From DASZZY01 sp036260395 (GTDB lineage Bacteria > Actinomycetota > UBA4738 > CALAEC01), in the NCBI GenBank assembly GCA_036260395.1, contig DASZZY010000003.1, positions 1 to 9,158 of the forward strand: a stretch of 9,158 nucleotides of DNA. Reading direction: 5' to 3'. Positions within the stretch are counted from its first letter, which is position 1. Each line of letters opens with the position of its first letter. The notes beneath the pieces were generated by a model. That model saw only the letters and a list, made by a program, of their open reading frames with translations, ran no database searches and was not told the DNA's origin. Shown piece after piece: positions 1 to 5,393 of this stretch. A program made the translations under genes and the position numbers.

Positions 1-25
1 GGGGGCCATCTAATTCCGGGCCCGG

Positions 26-62
26 GGCGCTCCCCCGCGCGGCGCCGGCGCGCGGGGGCGCC
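26..62 (-). terminator. GC-rich hairpin downstream of the DUF4383 gene
   Basis: An imperfect inverted repeat lies about 20 nt beyond the stop of the minus-strand gene at 81-506. Bases 33-40 pair with 50-57 and bases 26-30 pair with 58-62, with a two-base bulge and a nine-base loop. No T-run follows on the minus strand, so it is not a classical intrinsic terminator; GC-rich hairpins without U-tracts are common at actinobacterial gene ends. A second palindrome, CCGGGCCCGG, lies at 16-25. The role as a terminator is inferred from position. Confidence 0.4.
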
Positions 63-80
63 AGGCCCGCCGCCCACGCC

Positions 81-506
81 TCAGACGGTCGCCGTCCGGC
101 GGGCCGGCGTCGAGGCGAAGCCGGCGAACAGCGCCAGCGCCGCCGTGGCGGCGTGGATCAGGTTGTAGATCAGCGGGATCTCGCCCTCGTACCCCAAGAA
201 CGCGCCCAGGCTGCCCGGCGACGCGAATCCCCAGATCGCCAGGGCCAGGAACACCACGCCGATCACCCGGGCCACGGCCCGCGCCGCGGCCTCGCCGGAG
301 AAGAACGAACCCAGCACCACCACGCCGACCGCGAAGTGGATCACGTTCTGAAGCGTGGTCCGCTGGAAGATGACGAACCCGCCCGCCTCCAGCGGGTCCG
401 ACTGCGGGAAGAACAGCTCCAAGATCGCCACCGCGATGTAGGCCATACCGAACACCAGGGCGTAGGTCCGGGCCAGCCCCATCTTGCCGTACGCGCCTTC
501 CGCCAC
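81..506 (-). CDS. DUF4383-family four-helix membrane protein
   Basis: The 141-residue protein has four hydrophobic helices at about residues 12-32, 54-70, 76-95 and 113-131, with short loops. Two Asn-x-x-His motifs, NVIH at 54-57 and NLIH at 115-118, sit at the starts of the second and fourth helices, and the pattern fits the DUF4383 family of small inner-membrane proteins. No biochemical function is established for that family. The start is GTG at 504-506, chosen because GGAGG (513-517) lies six bases upstream; an internal ATG at residue 9 lacks such a site. The C-terminal tail is short and basic. The gene lies 136 bp downstream of the AI-2E-family gene on the same strand, with hairpins between them, so it may be partly independent in expression. 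The family assignment rests on topology and motifs only. Confidence 0.75.
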   Translation of the reverse strand: MAEGAYGKMGLARTYALVFGMAYIAVAILELFFPQSDPLEAGGFVIFQRTTLQNVIHFAVGVVVLGSFFSGEAAARAVARVIGVVFLALAIWGFASPGSLGAFLGYEGEIPLIYNLIHAATAALALFAGFASTPARRTATV

Positions 507-519
507 CTTCCACCTCCTT

Positions 520-546
520 CCGCGGAGCGGACGCCGGCCTCCGCGG
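520..546 (-). promoter_or_regulatory. Perfect 8-bp hairpin just upstream of the DUF4383 ribosome binding site
   Basis: CCGCGGAG at 520-527 and CTCCGCGG at 539-546 are perfect inverted repeats around an 11-base loop. On the minus-strand transcript the hairpin ends only two bases before the GGAGG at 513-517. It could be a 5'-UTR structure affecting translation, an mRNA-end stabiliser or an upstream attenuator. No T-run follows. The structure is seen directly; the role is inferred. Confidence 0.35.
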
Positions 547-600
547 GCGCCGCCTCGCCCGTTGGACCGTCGCCCGCGTCCGCCCGTTACTCGACGGCCC

Positions 601-623
601 GGGCCGCGGCGCGGGCGCGGCCC
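601..623 (-). terminator. Perfect 8-bp GC hairpin downstream of the AI-2E-family gene
   Basis: GGGCCGCG at 601-608 pairs with CGCGGCCC at 616-623 around a seven-base loop, about 20 nt past the stop of the minus-strand gene ending at 643. No T-tract follows. Its position suggests a U-less terminator or a 3'-end stabiliser, and it would partly separate expression of the AI-2E and DUF4383 genes. Confidence 0.4.
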
Positions 624-642
624 ACCGAGGGGCCGGCCCGGC

Positions 643-1644
643 TCAGCGCGAGCGGCTGCGGACGCGGGCCAGCCGGTCCTCCAGGTAGAGCTCCCGGAAC
701 GCCACCCTGATCACCGCCGCCATCGGGATCGCCAGGAGCGCCCCCACCACGCCGAGGAGCGTGGCGCCGATCAGCACCGCGATGATGACGACCGCGGCCG
801 GCATGTCGATGGCCCGGCGCATCACGCGCGGGTGGATGAGGTAGTTCTCCACCTGCTGGTAGAGGAGGAAGAAGGCCGCGGTGGCGATGGCCTGCGGGAT
901 GCCGGCGCCGATGGCGGCCACCGTCACCGCCACCACGGCGCCCAGCAACGCGCCGATCGTGGGGATCAGGTCGACCAGCGCCACGAAGAACGCCAGCGCG
1001 GCGGCGTGCGGCACGCCGATCAGCAGCATGGCCACGAACGTCGTCACGCCGGCGGTCAGCGAGACCACGAACATCCCCAGGACGTATCCGCCGACCCGTT
1101 GGGTCGACTGGTCGAGGATCTCCTCGAAGCTCTCCCGGTCGTCGCCGGCCAGGAGCCTGGCGAACCAGGCCCGGATCCTGGGCAGCGCGACCGTGAAGTA
1201 GATCGTGAGGATCAGGATCGTCAGCGAGTTGAACACCAGGGCGCCGAAGCTCTGGACGAACCCGAGGAGGGTTCCCGGGAGGTTCCCCCCCACCCCCTGG
1301 AGGCGCGACGCCAGGTCGAACCGCTGGTTGAGCTCGGCCAGCAGCCCGCCGCCTCCCTGCGCCCGGCGGAGGTACTCGGGCGCGGCTTCGATCAGGCCGG
1401 CCACCGACCGCACGATGTCGGGCAGCACCAGCGCCAGGAACGCCCCGACCACGGCCAGGCCCAGGAGCAGGATCGCCGTGACCGCCAATGCCCGGGAGAG
1501 CCCCCGGCGCACTAGCCAGCCGACGGCGGGCTGGAACCCGATGGCCAGGATCAGCGACACCAGGATGAGCACGATGATGCTTCCGATCTCGATCGCCAGC
1601 CGCGCCAGCGCCAGGACGGCCAGCACGCCCACGGTGGCCTTCAT
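643..1644 (-). CDS. AI-2E/PerM-family membrane transporter
   Basis: From ATG 1642-1644 this is a 333-residue polytopic membrane protein. Hydrophobic segments lie at about 5-36, 53-75, 130-153 and 187-212, with several more to about 315, and a soluble stretch lies between about 85 and 125. Family landmarks are clear: DLIPTIGALLGA (225-236), YQQVENYLIHPRVM (262-275) and GALLAIP (301-307). Family members include TqsA (autoinducer-2 export) and others linked to cation/proton exchange, so the substrate cannot be read from sequence. The start is doubtful. ATG 1644 has no ribosome binding site and sits almost at the first helix, leaving the protein short for a family of about 340-370 residues. The frame stays open up to a TGA at 1756-1758 without ATG, GTG or TTG, but contains a CTG at 1717-1719 six bases after GGAGG. 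It lies directly downstream of nadK. Confidence 0.85.
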   Translation of the reverse strand: MKATVGVLAVLALARLAIEIGSIIVLILVSLILAIGFQPAVGWLVRRGLSRALAVTAILLLGLAVVGAFLALVLPDIVRSVAGLIEAAPEYLRRAQGGGGLLAELNQRFDLASRLQGVGGNLPGTLLGFVQSFGALVFNSLTILILTIYFTVALPRIRAWFARLLAGDDRESFEEILDQSTQRVGGYVLGMFVVSLTAGVTTFVAMLLIGVPHAAALAFFVALVDLIPTIGALLGAVVAVTVAAIGAGIPQAIATAAFFLLYQQVENYLIHPRVMRRAIDMPAAVVIIAVLIGATLLGVVGALLAIPMAAVIRVAFRELYLEDRLARVRSRSR

Positions 1645-1716
1645 CCAGTAGGTGACGGGGGGCCACCGCCCGGCCTCGCCGGCAGCCGGCGTCTTCGGCG
1701 ACTTCCGCGTGGCCGC

Positions 1717-1730
1717 CAGGTCAGGCCTCC
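1717..1730 (-). promoter_or_regulatory. Possible Shine-Dalgarno plus CTG start for the AI-2E-family gene
   Basis: On the minus strand GGAGG (1726-1730) is followed after six bases by CTG (1717-1719), in frame with the AI-2E-family gene. Starting there adds 25 residues ending in PPVTYW before the annotated methionine and gives a 358-residue protein of normal family length. The GGAGG lies in the last codons of nadK, so reinitiation after nadK translation would be possible. The motif is seen; its use is inferred, and CTG starts are rare. Confidence 0.3.
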
Positions 1731-2578
1731 GAGGGGTCGCCCGGCAGCGAGAACTTCATCCGCAGCCGCGAGTAGAAGGGGTCGGGGCGCTTGCGGCGCA
1801 GCAGCCGGGCGGGCCGGTCCGCGCGGCCGATCCGCACCCGCGAGCCCACCGGCAGCTCGAGCCCGGGCCGGCCGTCCGCGGACAGCAGTCCCGGCTCGTC
1901 CCCGCGGACCTCCAGGAGGACGTGCTCGTCCGGCGCCAGCACCACCGCGCGATCGAAGACCATGTGCGGCGAGACCGGCGTGAGCACCATGCACGTGAGC
2001 CGGGGCGAGACGATCGGCCCCCGCGCCGAGAACGAGTACGCGGTCGAGCCGGTCGGCGTGGCGACGATGACCCCGTCCGCGGAGAACGTCGTGACGTAGT
2101 CCTCCCCCACCCAGGCCGCGAGCCGGATGACACGGTGGCGCGCTCGCTTCTCGAGGATGACCTCGTTCAGGGCCCACTGCGGCTCGTCGTCGGCGACGCC
2201 CTCGGCCACCGCGGTGAGGGCCATGCGCTCCTCGACGTCGAGCTCCCCCGCCGCCCAGGCGTCCAGCGCCTCGGGCGCCTCGTCGGGATCGACCTCGGTG
2301 AGGAACCCCATCCTGCCCACCTTCACCCCGAGCACGGGGACGCCGGCGCGGTGGCCTTCGAGGGCCGCTCGGAGCAGCGTGCCGTCGCCCCCCACGGACA
2401 CGACGAGGTCGAGGCTCTCGGGGAATGCGTCGGGGCCCGTCGTCTCGTCGGCCGCCACGCCCTCCACATCCAGGGACCGGCTCCGGAGGCCGCGGGCCCG
2501 GCACCACGCCACGACGTCGCTCGCCACGCGGACCGCCTCGGGCCGCCCGGCGTGCGCGACGATCCCGATCCGCCTCAT
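1721..2578 (-). CDS. nadK: NAD kinase (ATP/polyphosphate-NAD kinase)
   Basis: This cytosolic enzyme phosphorylates NAD to NADP, the only route to NADP. The 285-residue length is normal for the family. Diagnostic motifs in order are GGDGT at 63-67 (catalytic Asp65), GRMGFLTE at 88-95, NE at 138-139 and the long glycine-rich stretch from ADG (167-169) through TPTGSTAY (174-181) to GPIVSP (187-192). A VLTPVSPH segment (198-205) is typical of the C-terminal domain. The start is ATG 2576-2578, matching the usual MRRIGIV-type N-terminus and overlapping the tlyA stop by four bases (ATGA), which indicates translational coupling. Residue 86 is Lys where Asn is usual in the GVNxGRxGFL motif. Actinobacteria often carry recN next; here an AI-2E-family gene follows instead. 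Confidence 0.96.
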   Translation of the reverse strand: MRRIGIVAHAGRPEAVRVASDVVAWCRARGLRSRSLDVEGVAADETTGPDAFPESLDLVVSVGGDGTLLRAALEGHRAGVPVLGVKVGRMGFLTEVDPDEAPEALDAWAAGELDVEERMALTAVAEGVADDEPQWALNEVILEKRARHRVIRLAAWVGEDYVTTFSADGVIVATPTGSTAYSFSARGPIVSPRLTCMVLTPVSPHMVFDRAVVLAPDEHVLLEVRGDEPGLLSADGRPGLELPVGSRVRIGRADRPARLLRRKRPDPFYSRLRMKFSLPGDPSEA

Positions 2579-3372
2579 CCGGTCCTCCTGGCGGGGGCCT
2601 CCGCCGCGGCAGCGTCGATGTCGAGCGCGGCGTCCGGGGCGCCGTCCCGGGCGTACAGCAGGAACTCGACGTTCCCCGCCGGCCCGCTCAGCGGCGAGGC
2701 CATCACGCCGCGGACGCCCAGCCCGGAGCGGCGACACGCCGCGGCCACGGCCTCGACGGAGCGGCGCCAGACCGCCGGATCGGCGACCACACCGCCCCGT
2801 CCCACCGCCTCCCTCCCGGCCTCGAACTGCGGCTTCACCAGGAGCACGAACTCGGCGCCGGGGGCGGCAAGCTCCGCCAGGGGGCCGATCACCTTGGCGA
2901 GCGAGATGAACGAGAGGTCGGCGACCACGAGATCGGGCCGGAACGGCAGCCGATCCGCGATGAGCTGCCTCACGTTGACGCGCTCCATCACCGTCACCCG
3001 GGGGTCGGAGCGGAGCGCCCAGTCGAGCTGGCCGTATCCAACGTCGACGGCCACCACCGCCGCGGCACCCCGCGACAGCAGGGCGTCGGTGAACCCCCCG
3101 GCCGACGCCCCGGCATCGAGGCACCGCCGACCCTCGGCGTCCACCCCGAACCGGTCGAGCGCCGCGGCCAGCTTCTCCCCGCCGCGCGAGGCGAATCGCC
3201 TCGACGGGCCGGACACCGCGATCGGCTCGTCGGGGGCCACGAGCGTCGAGGGCTTCGTGGCCGGCCGGCCGGCGATCGTCACGGAGCCGGCCTCGACCGC
3301 CCGCTGCGCCTCGGTGCGGCTCCCCGCCAGCCCTCGGCGCACGAGCTCGAGGTCCAGCCGCCGCCGGCTCAC
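2575..3372 (-). CDS. tlyA: TlyA-family rRNA 2'-O-methyltransferase
   Basis: The 265-residue protein has an N-terminal S4 RNA-binding domain (about 1-55: RRRLDLELVRRGLAGSR, then the VEAGSVTIAGR turn) and an FtsJ-like methyltransferase domain (about 60-245). The SAM-binding motif is LDAGASAGGF (85-94). A K-D-K-E tetrad typical of 2'-O-methyltransferases can be assigned to Lys67, Asp152, Lys180 and Glu236. Mycobacterial TlyA methylates C1409 of 16S and C1920 of 23S rRNA and is needed for capreomycin sensitivity. The linker reads RRFA at 58-61, where M. tuberculosis has the RXWV motif. The chosen start is GTG 3370-3372: it begins exactly at the S4 domain and overlaps the upstream stop as GTGA. 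A GAGGAG lies about 12 bases upstream, slightly far, so coupling may help. The last 20 residues are an Ala-rich tail. Confidence 0.93.
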   Translation of the reverse strand: MSRRRLDLELVRRGLAGSRTEAQRAVEAGSVTIAGRPATKPSTLVAPDEPIAVSGPSRRFASRGGEKLAAALDRFGVDAEGRRCLDAGASAGGFTDALLSRGAAAVVAVDVGYGQLDWALRSDPRVTVMERVNVRQLIADRLPFRPDLVVADLSFISLAKVIGPLAELAAPGAEFVLLVKPQFEAGREAVGRGGVVADPAVWRRSVEAVAAACRRSGLGVRGVMASPLSGPAGNVEFLLYARDGAPDAALDIDAAAAEAPARRTG

Positions 3373-3857
3373 TCCGTGGTGCGTCTCCTCGCCGTCGGCT
3401 TCGCCGCGCCGGTCGGCTTCGCGGCGGTGGCTTTGGGCGGTGTGGCGGCGGACGGCTTGGCGGTCGTGGGCTTGGCGGTCGTCGGCTTCGGTGTGGCGGC
3501 GGTCGGCTTGCCCCCCGTCGGCTTCCCGGCGCCGCCCTTGCCCGCGGTGCTCGCGGTCCCTGCCCCCGCAGCGGCACCGGCCCGCTCGAGCTCGCGGATC
3601 CGGCGCTTGAGGGCCTCGACCTCTTCCTTGGTGGCCACGCCCGAGCGCTCGATCTGCTTCTTGACCTCGCGGCGGATCGTGCTCGTGAGGCGATCGCTGT
3701 TCCGCCGCGACCACTCCATCAGGTCGTGGGCCAGCTTGCCGGCCTGCTCGCGGCGAGCCTGGCCCTGGCGGACCAGCGTCCGGGCCAGGGACTCGGCCTT
3801 CCTGGGTGTGAGCGCCTCCCGGCCGGCCTCCACGTACTTGCGCACGGCGTCGAGCAT
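3369..3857 (-). CDS. Phasin-like coiled-coil protein with Lys/Pro/Ala/Thr-rich tail
   Basis: The 162-residue protein has two parts. Residues 1-93 are strongly helical and charged, with MLDAVRKYVEAGREALTPRK at the start and the stretch SGVATKEEVEALKRRIRELE (72-91). This arrangement, an amphipathic helix and then GVATKEEV plus coiled coil, resembles PHA-granule-associated (PhaI/PhaF, phasin-like) proteins and related small actinobacterial proteins. Residues 94-162 are low complexity, built from AKPT, AATP and GKPT units and ending ARRRTTE; the tail is strongly basic and resembles histone-H1-like tails. ATG 3855-3857 has GGAGG (3865-3869) seven bases upstream. The stop overlaps the tlyA start (GTGA). 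The gene occupies the place of Rv1693 in the mycobacterial cluster but is longer. Possible roles are granule binding or nucleic-acid/ribosome binding; neither is shown. No PHA synthase gene is visible here. Confidence 0.8.
   Translation of the reverse strand: MLDAVRKYVEAGREALTPRKAESLARTLVRQGQARREQAGKLAHDLMEWSRRNSDRLTSTIRREVKKQIERSGVATKEEVEALKRRIRELERAGAAAGAGTASTAGKGGAGKPTGGKPTAATPKPTTAKPTTAKPSAATPPKATAAKPTGAAKPTARRRTTE
3454..3483. repeat. 15-bp tandem repeat in the basic tail
   Basis: GGCTTGGCGGTCGTG (3454-3468) is followed directly by the same 15-mer with one change in the last base (3469-3483). On the minus strand each copy encodes about one TTAKP pentapeptide. A 12-mer, GGTGTGGCGGCG, flanks the pair at 3439-3450 and 3490-3501 and encodes the AATP parts, so a larger imperfect repeat surrounds the small one. 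Slippage or unequal crossover could change the tail length. Confidence 0.8.
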
Positions 3858-3891
3858 CCCAGCGCCTCCTTCTCCTCGGACGATGGGTCGA

Positions 3892-3900
3892 AGGATAGCA
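3892..3900 (-). promoter_or_regulatory. Extended -10 promoter for the phasin-like > tlyA > nadK operon
   Basis: On the minus strand the nine bases read TGCTATCCT, fitting an extended -10 element (TG, one base, then TATCCT). It lies about 35 bases before the ATG at 3857 and would give a leader of about 28 nt containing the GGAGG. The -35 region at 17-bp spacing is poor (TATAGC), as expected for an extended -10 promoter. Confidence 0.4.
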
Positions 3901-3916
3901 ATCGCACCCCTCGGGC

Positions 3917-3922
3917 TATAAT
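3917..3922 (+). promoter_or_regulatory. Consensus -10 (TATAAT) for the SCP2-hydrolase-rhomboid operon
   Basis: A perfect TATAAT stands out in very GC-rich sequence, about 36 bases upstream of the ATG at 3958, and predicts a leader of about 29 nt. No good TTGACA-like -35 is seen at 16-18 bp; bases 3894-3899 read GATAGC and overlap the opposing -10. Confidence 0.45.
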
Positions 3923-3957
3923 CCGGTGCCCTTCCCTCCCCGCGACGAAAGGGTTCG

Positions 3958-4308
3958 ATGGCGAGCCGCGGCGACGTGGAACGGAAGCTGCACGAACTCA
4001 TCGAGCGTCTGGACCGGAACGACGACGCGGCCCGGTCGCTCAGCGGATCCCTCCCTGACCCCAAGGTGCTGGCGCTGGTGGTGACCGACCTCGACGCCGC
4101 CTACTCGACCGAGCTCCGAGAGGGCCGGATGGGGCCGCTTCGCGAGGGACACGCCGACGAGGCCGACATCCGGATCACCGCGTCCTCCGACGATCTCGTC
4201 GAGCTCCTCGACGGCCGGCCCGGCGGCGCGGTGTCCGCGTACCTCACCGGGCGGCTCCGGGTCGAGGCGGCGCTGTCCGATCTGCTCCGCCTGAGGAAGC
4301 TCCTGTGA
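3958..4308 (+). CDS. SCP2 sterol-carrier-like domain protein
   Basis: The 116-residue protein fits a single SCP2-like lipid-binding fold. The central part has LALVVTDLDAAYSTEL (38-53), followed by ADIRITASSDDLVELLDG (69-86) and AVSAYLTGRLRVE (91-103), a sequence style typical of SCP2 proteins (strand, then the x-TGRLRVEG helix), ending in a Leu-rich helix LSDLLRLRKLL. Such domains bind lipids or acyl chains in a hydrophobic tunnel; alone they may act as carriers. There is no signal peptide. ATG 3958 is preceded by AAAGGG (3948-3953) four bases away. The stop overlaps the hydrolase GTG by four bases, so the two are probably translated together and may act on related lipids, though this is inferred. 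The exact ligand cannot be told. Confidence 0.8.
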   Translation: MASRGDVERKLHELIERLDRNDDAARSLSGSLPDPKVLALVVTDLDAAYSTELREGRMGPLREGHADEADIRITASSDDLVELLDGRPGGAVSAYLTGRLRVEAALSDLLRLRKLL

Positions 4309-5393
4309 AGCGAGGCCGCCGGTTCCTGATGTACTCGGCGGCCTCCCTGGCGGCGGGGGCCGCCCGCCGGGCGGTGGTCCGCCGTGACGGCCAACGGCCC
4401 GACCCGGCCCTCGGGGATCACCTGGGGGCCATCCGCGGGCGGCCCAACGAGATCCGGGGGCCGCGCGCATCGCGCATGTACACGGAATGGTTCCCGCCCG
4501 GGGGATCGTCCCGCGGCGTCGTCGTCCTGACCCACGGGTACTGCCTGACCGAGGCCGTGTGGCACTACCAGAAGCGCGACCTGGCCGGCGGCCGGTTCGG
4601 GATGGTGACCTGGGACCTCCCCGGACATGGGATGTCGCCGCCGCTCCCGCGAGGACGGGTCACGCTCGACCTGGCCGTGGAGGCGCTGGAGCGGGTCATC
4701 GACCGGTACGCCGACGGCCCCGTGGTGCTGGTCGGGCACAGCCTCGGCGGCGTGGTGACCCTCGGGTACCTCACCCGCCGCGCCGCGCGGGCGGCCGAGC
4801 TCGTCCGCGGTGCCGTCCTGATCTCCACCCCGATGATGCACTTCTCGCGCTCGGTCGCCGGCCGGTGGCCGGGCGCGGCGCTCGAGGCCCGGGCCATCGG
4901 GGGCGTGCTCCAGTTCGCCGTCCAGAGCGACCTCTTCGACCGCGTCCTCAGTCGGGACCTGGGGCAGGAGGAGCTGTCCCGGCTGTCCTACCGCCTGGTG
5001 CGGTGGGGGTTCGGGAAGGACCCCTCGCCGAGCCAGGTGCGGTTCGTGCGCGACATGATCGCGTCCGTGGAGCCCGACGTCCGGTCGGACACCTTCCGCA
5101 TCATGACGGGGTACGACCTCACGCCGGTCCTCCAGGACATCAAGGTGCCCGCGCTGGTCGTCCTCGGCGCGAAGGACCGGTTGGTCAACCCGCACGAGTC
5201 GCGGGCCCTGGCCGAGCGCCTCCCGCGGGGCCGGGCGCTGGTGTTCCCGGACGCCGGACACGCGGCGTTCCTCGAGCGCCCGCGGCGGTTCAACGCCGAG
5301 GTGCGCCGCTTCATCGACCGGCGGCTCGACGCCGGCCGCGCCGCCTCGCGGGAGCGTGATCCCGGCAGCTCGGAGACCGGGGGCCAGGCGTGA
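4305..5393 (+). CDS. Alpha/beta-hydrolase, probable lipase/esterase type
   Basis: The 362-residue protein carries a full alpha/beta-hydrolase fold from about residue 70 to 340. The oxyanion motif is THGYC (76-80), followed by WDLPGHGMS (103-111). The nucleophile elbow is GHSLGG (144-149) with Ser146. The likely acid is Asp291 in GAKDRL and the base is His319 in AGHAAF, so the triad is complete. Residues 170-270 form the cap, rich in Arg and aromatic residues. The N-terminus has a weakly hydrophobic, basic segment (8-26) that could touch the membrane but is not a clear signal peptide. The start is GTG 4305-4307, five bases after GAGGAAG (4293-4299) and overlapping the SCP2 stop (GTGA). The tail from about 342 is unstructured and charged. 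Substrate unknown; monoacylglycerol-lipase-like or epoxide-hydrolase-like enzymes share the layout, and lipid use fits its SCP2 neighbour. Confidence 0.88.
   Translation: MKRGRRFLMYSAASLAAGAARRAVVRRDGQRPDPALGDHLGAIRGRPNEIRGPRASRMYTEWFPPGGSSRGVVVLTHGYCLTEAVWHYQKRDLAGGRFGMVTWDLPGHGMSPPLPRGRVTLDLAVEALERVIDRYADGPVVLVGHSLGGVVTLGYLTRRAARAAELVRGAVLISTPMMHFSRSVAGRWPGAALEARAIGGVLQFAVQSDLFDRVLSRDLGQEELSRLSYRLVRWGFGKDPSPSQVRFVRDMIASVEPDVRSDTFRIMTGYDLTPVLQDIKVPALVVLGAKDRLVNPHESRALAERLPRGRALVFPDAGHAAFLERPRRFNAEVRRFIDRRLDAGRAASRERDPGSSETGGQA

Noticed and set aside
484..1515. Long plus-strand open frame opposite the AI-2E-family gene
   Set aside because: The translation is Arg/Gly/Asp/His-rich with no family features; the minus strand holds a clear membrane protein. 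Typical shadow frame in very GC-rich DNA.
2579..3577. Upstream extension of the nadK reading frame
   Set aside because: The first part is Arg/Pro-rich shadow of tlyA; the NadK domain begins exactly at ATG 2578 with a 4-nt overlap to tlyA.
3373..3714. Upstream extension of the tlyA reading frame
   Set aside because: The extra residues are the out-of-frame image of the neighbouring gene; the S4 domain starts at GTG 3372.
1652..3921. Long plus-strand frames opposite nadK, tlyA and the phasin-like gene (1652-3610, 2425-3921)
   Set aside because: Low-complexity Arg/Pro/Ser translations without motifs, while the minus strand encodes recognisable enzymes.
3858..4064. N-terminal extension of the phasin-like protein
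   Set aside because: It would run through the divergent promoter region and into the SCP2 gene; ATG 3857 has a strong GGAGG at seven bases.
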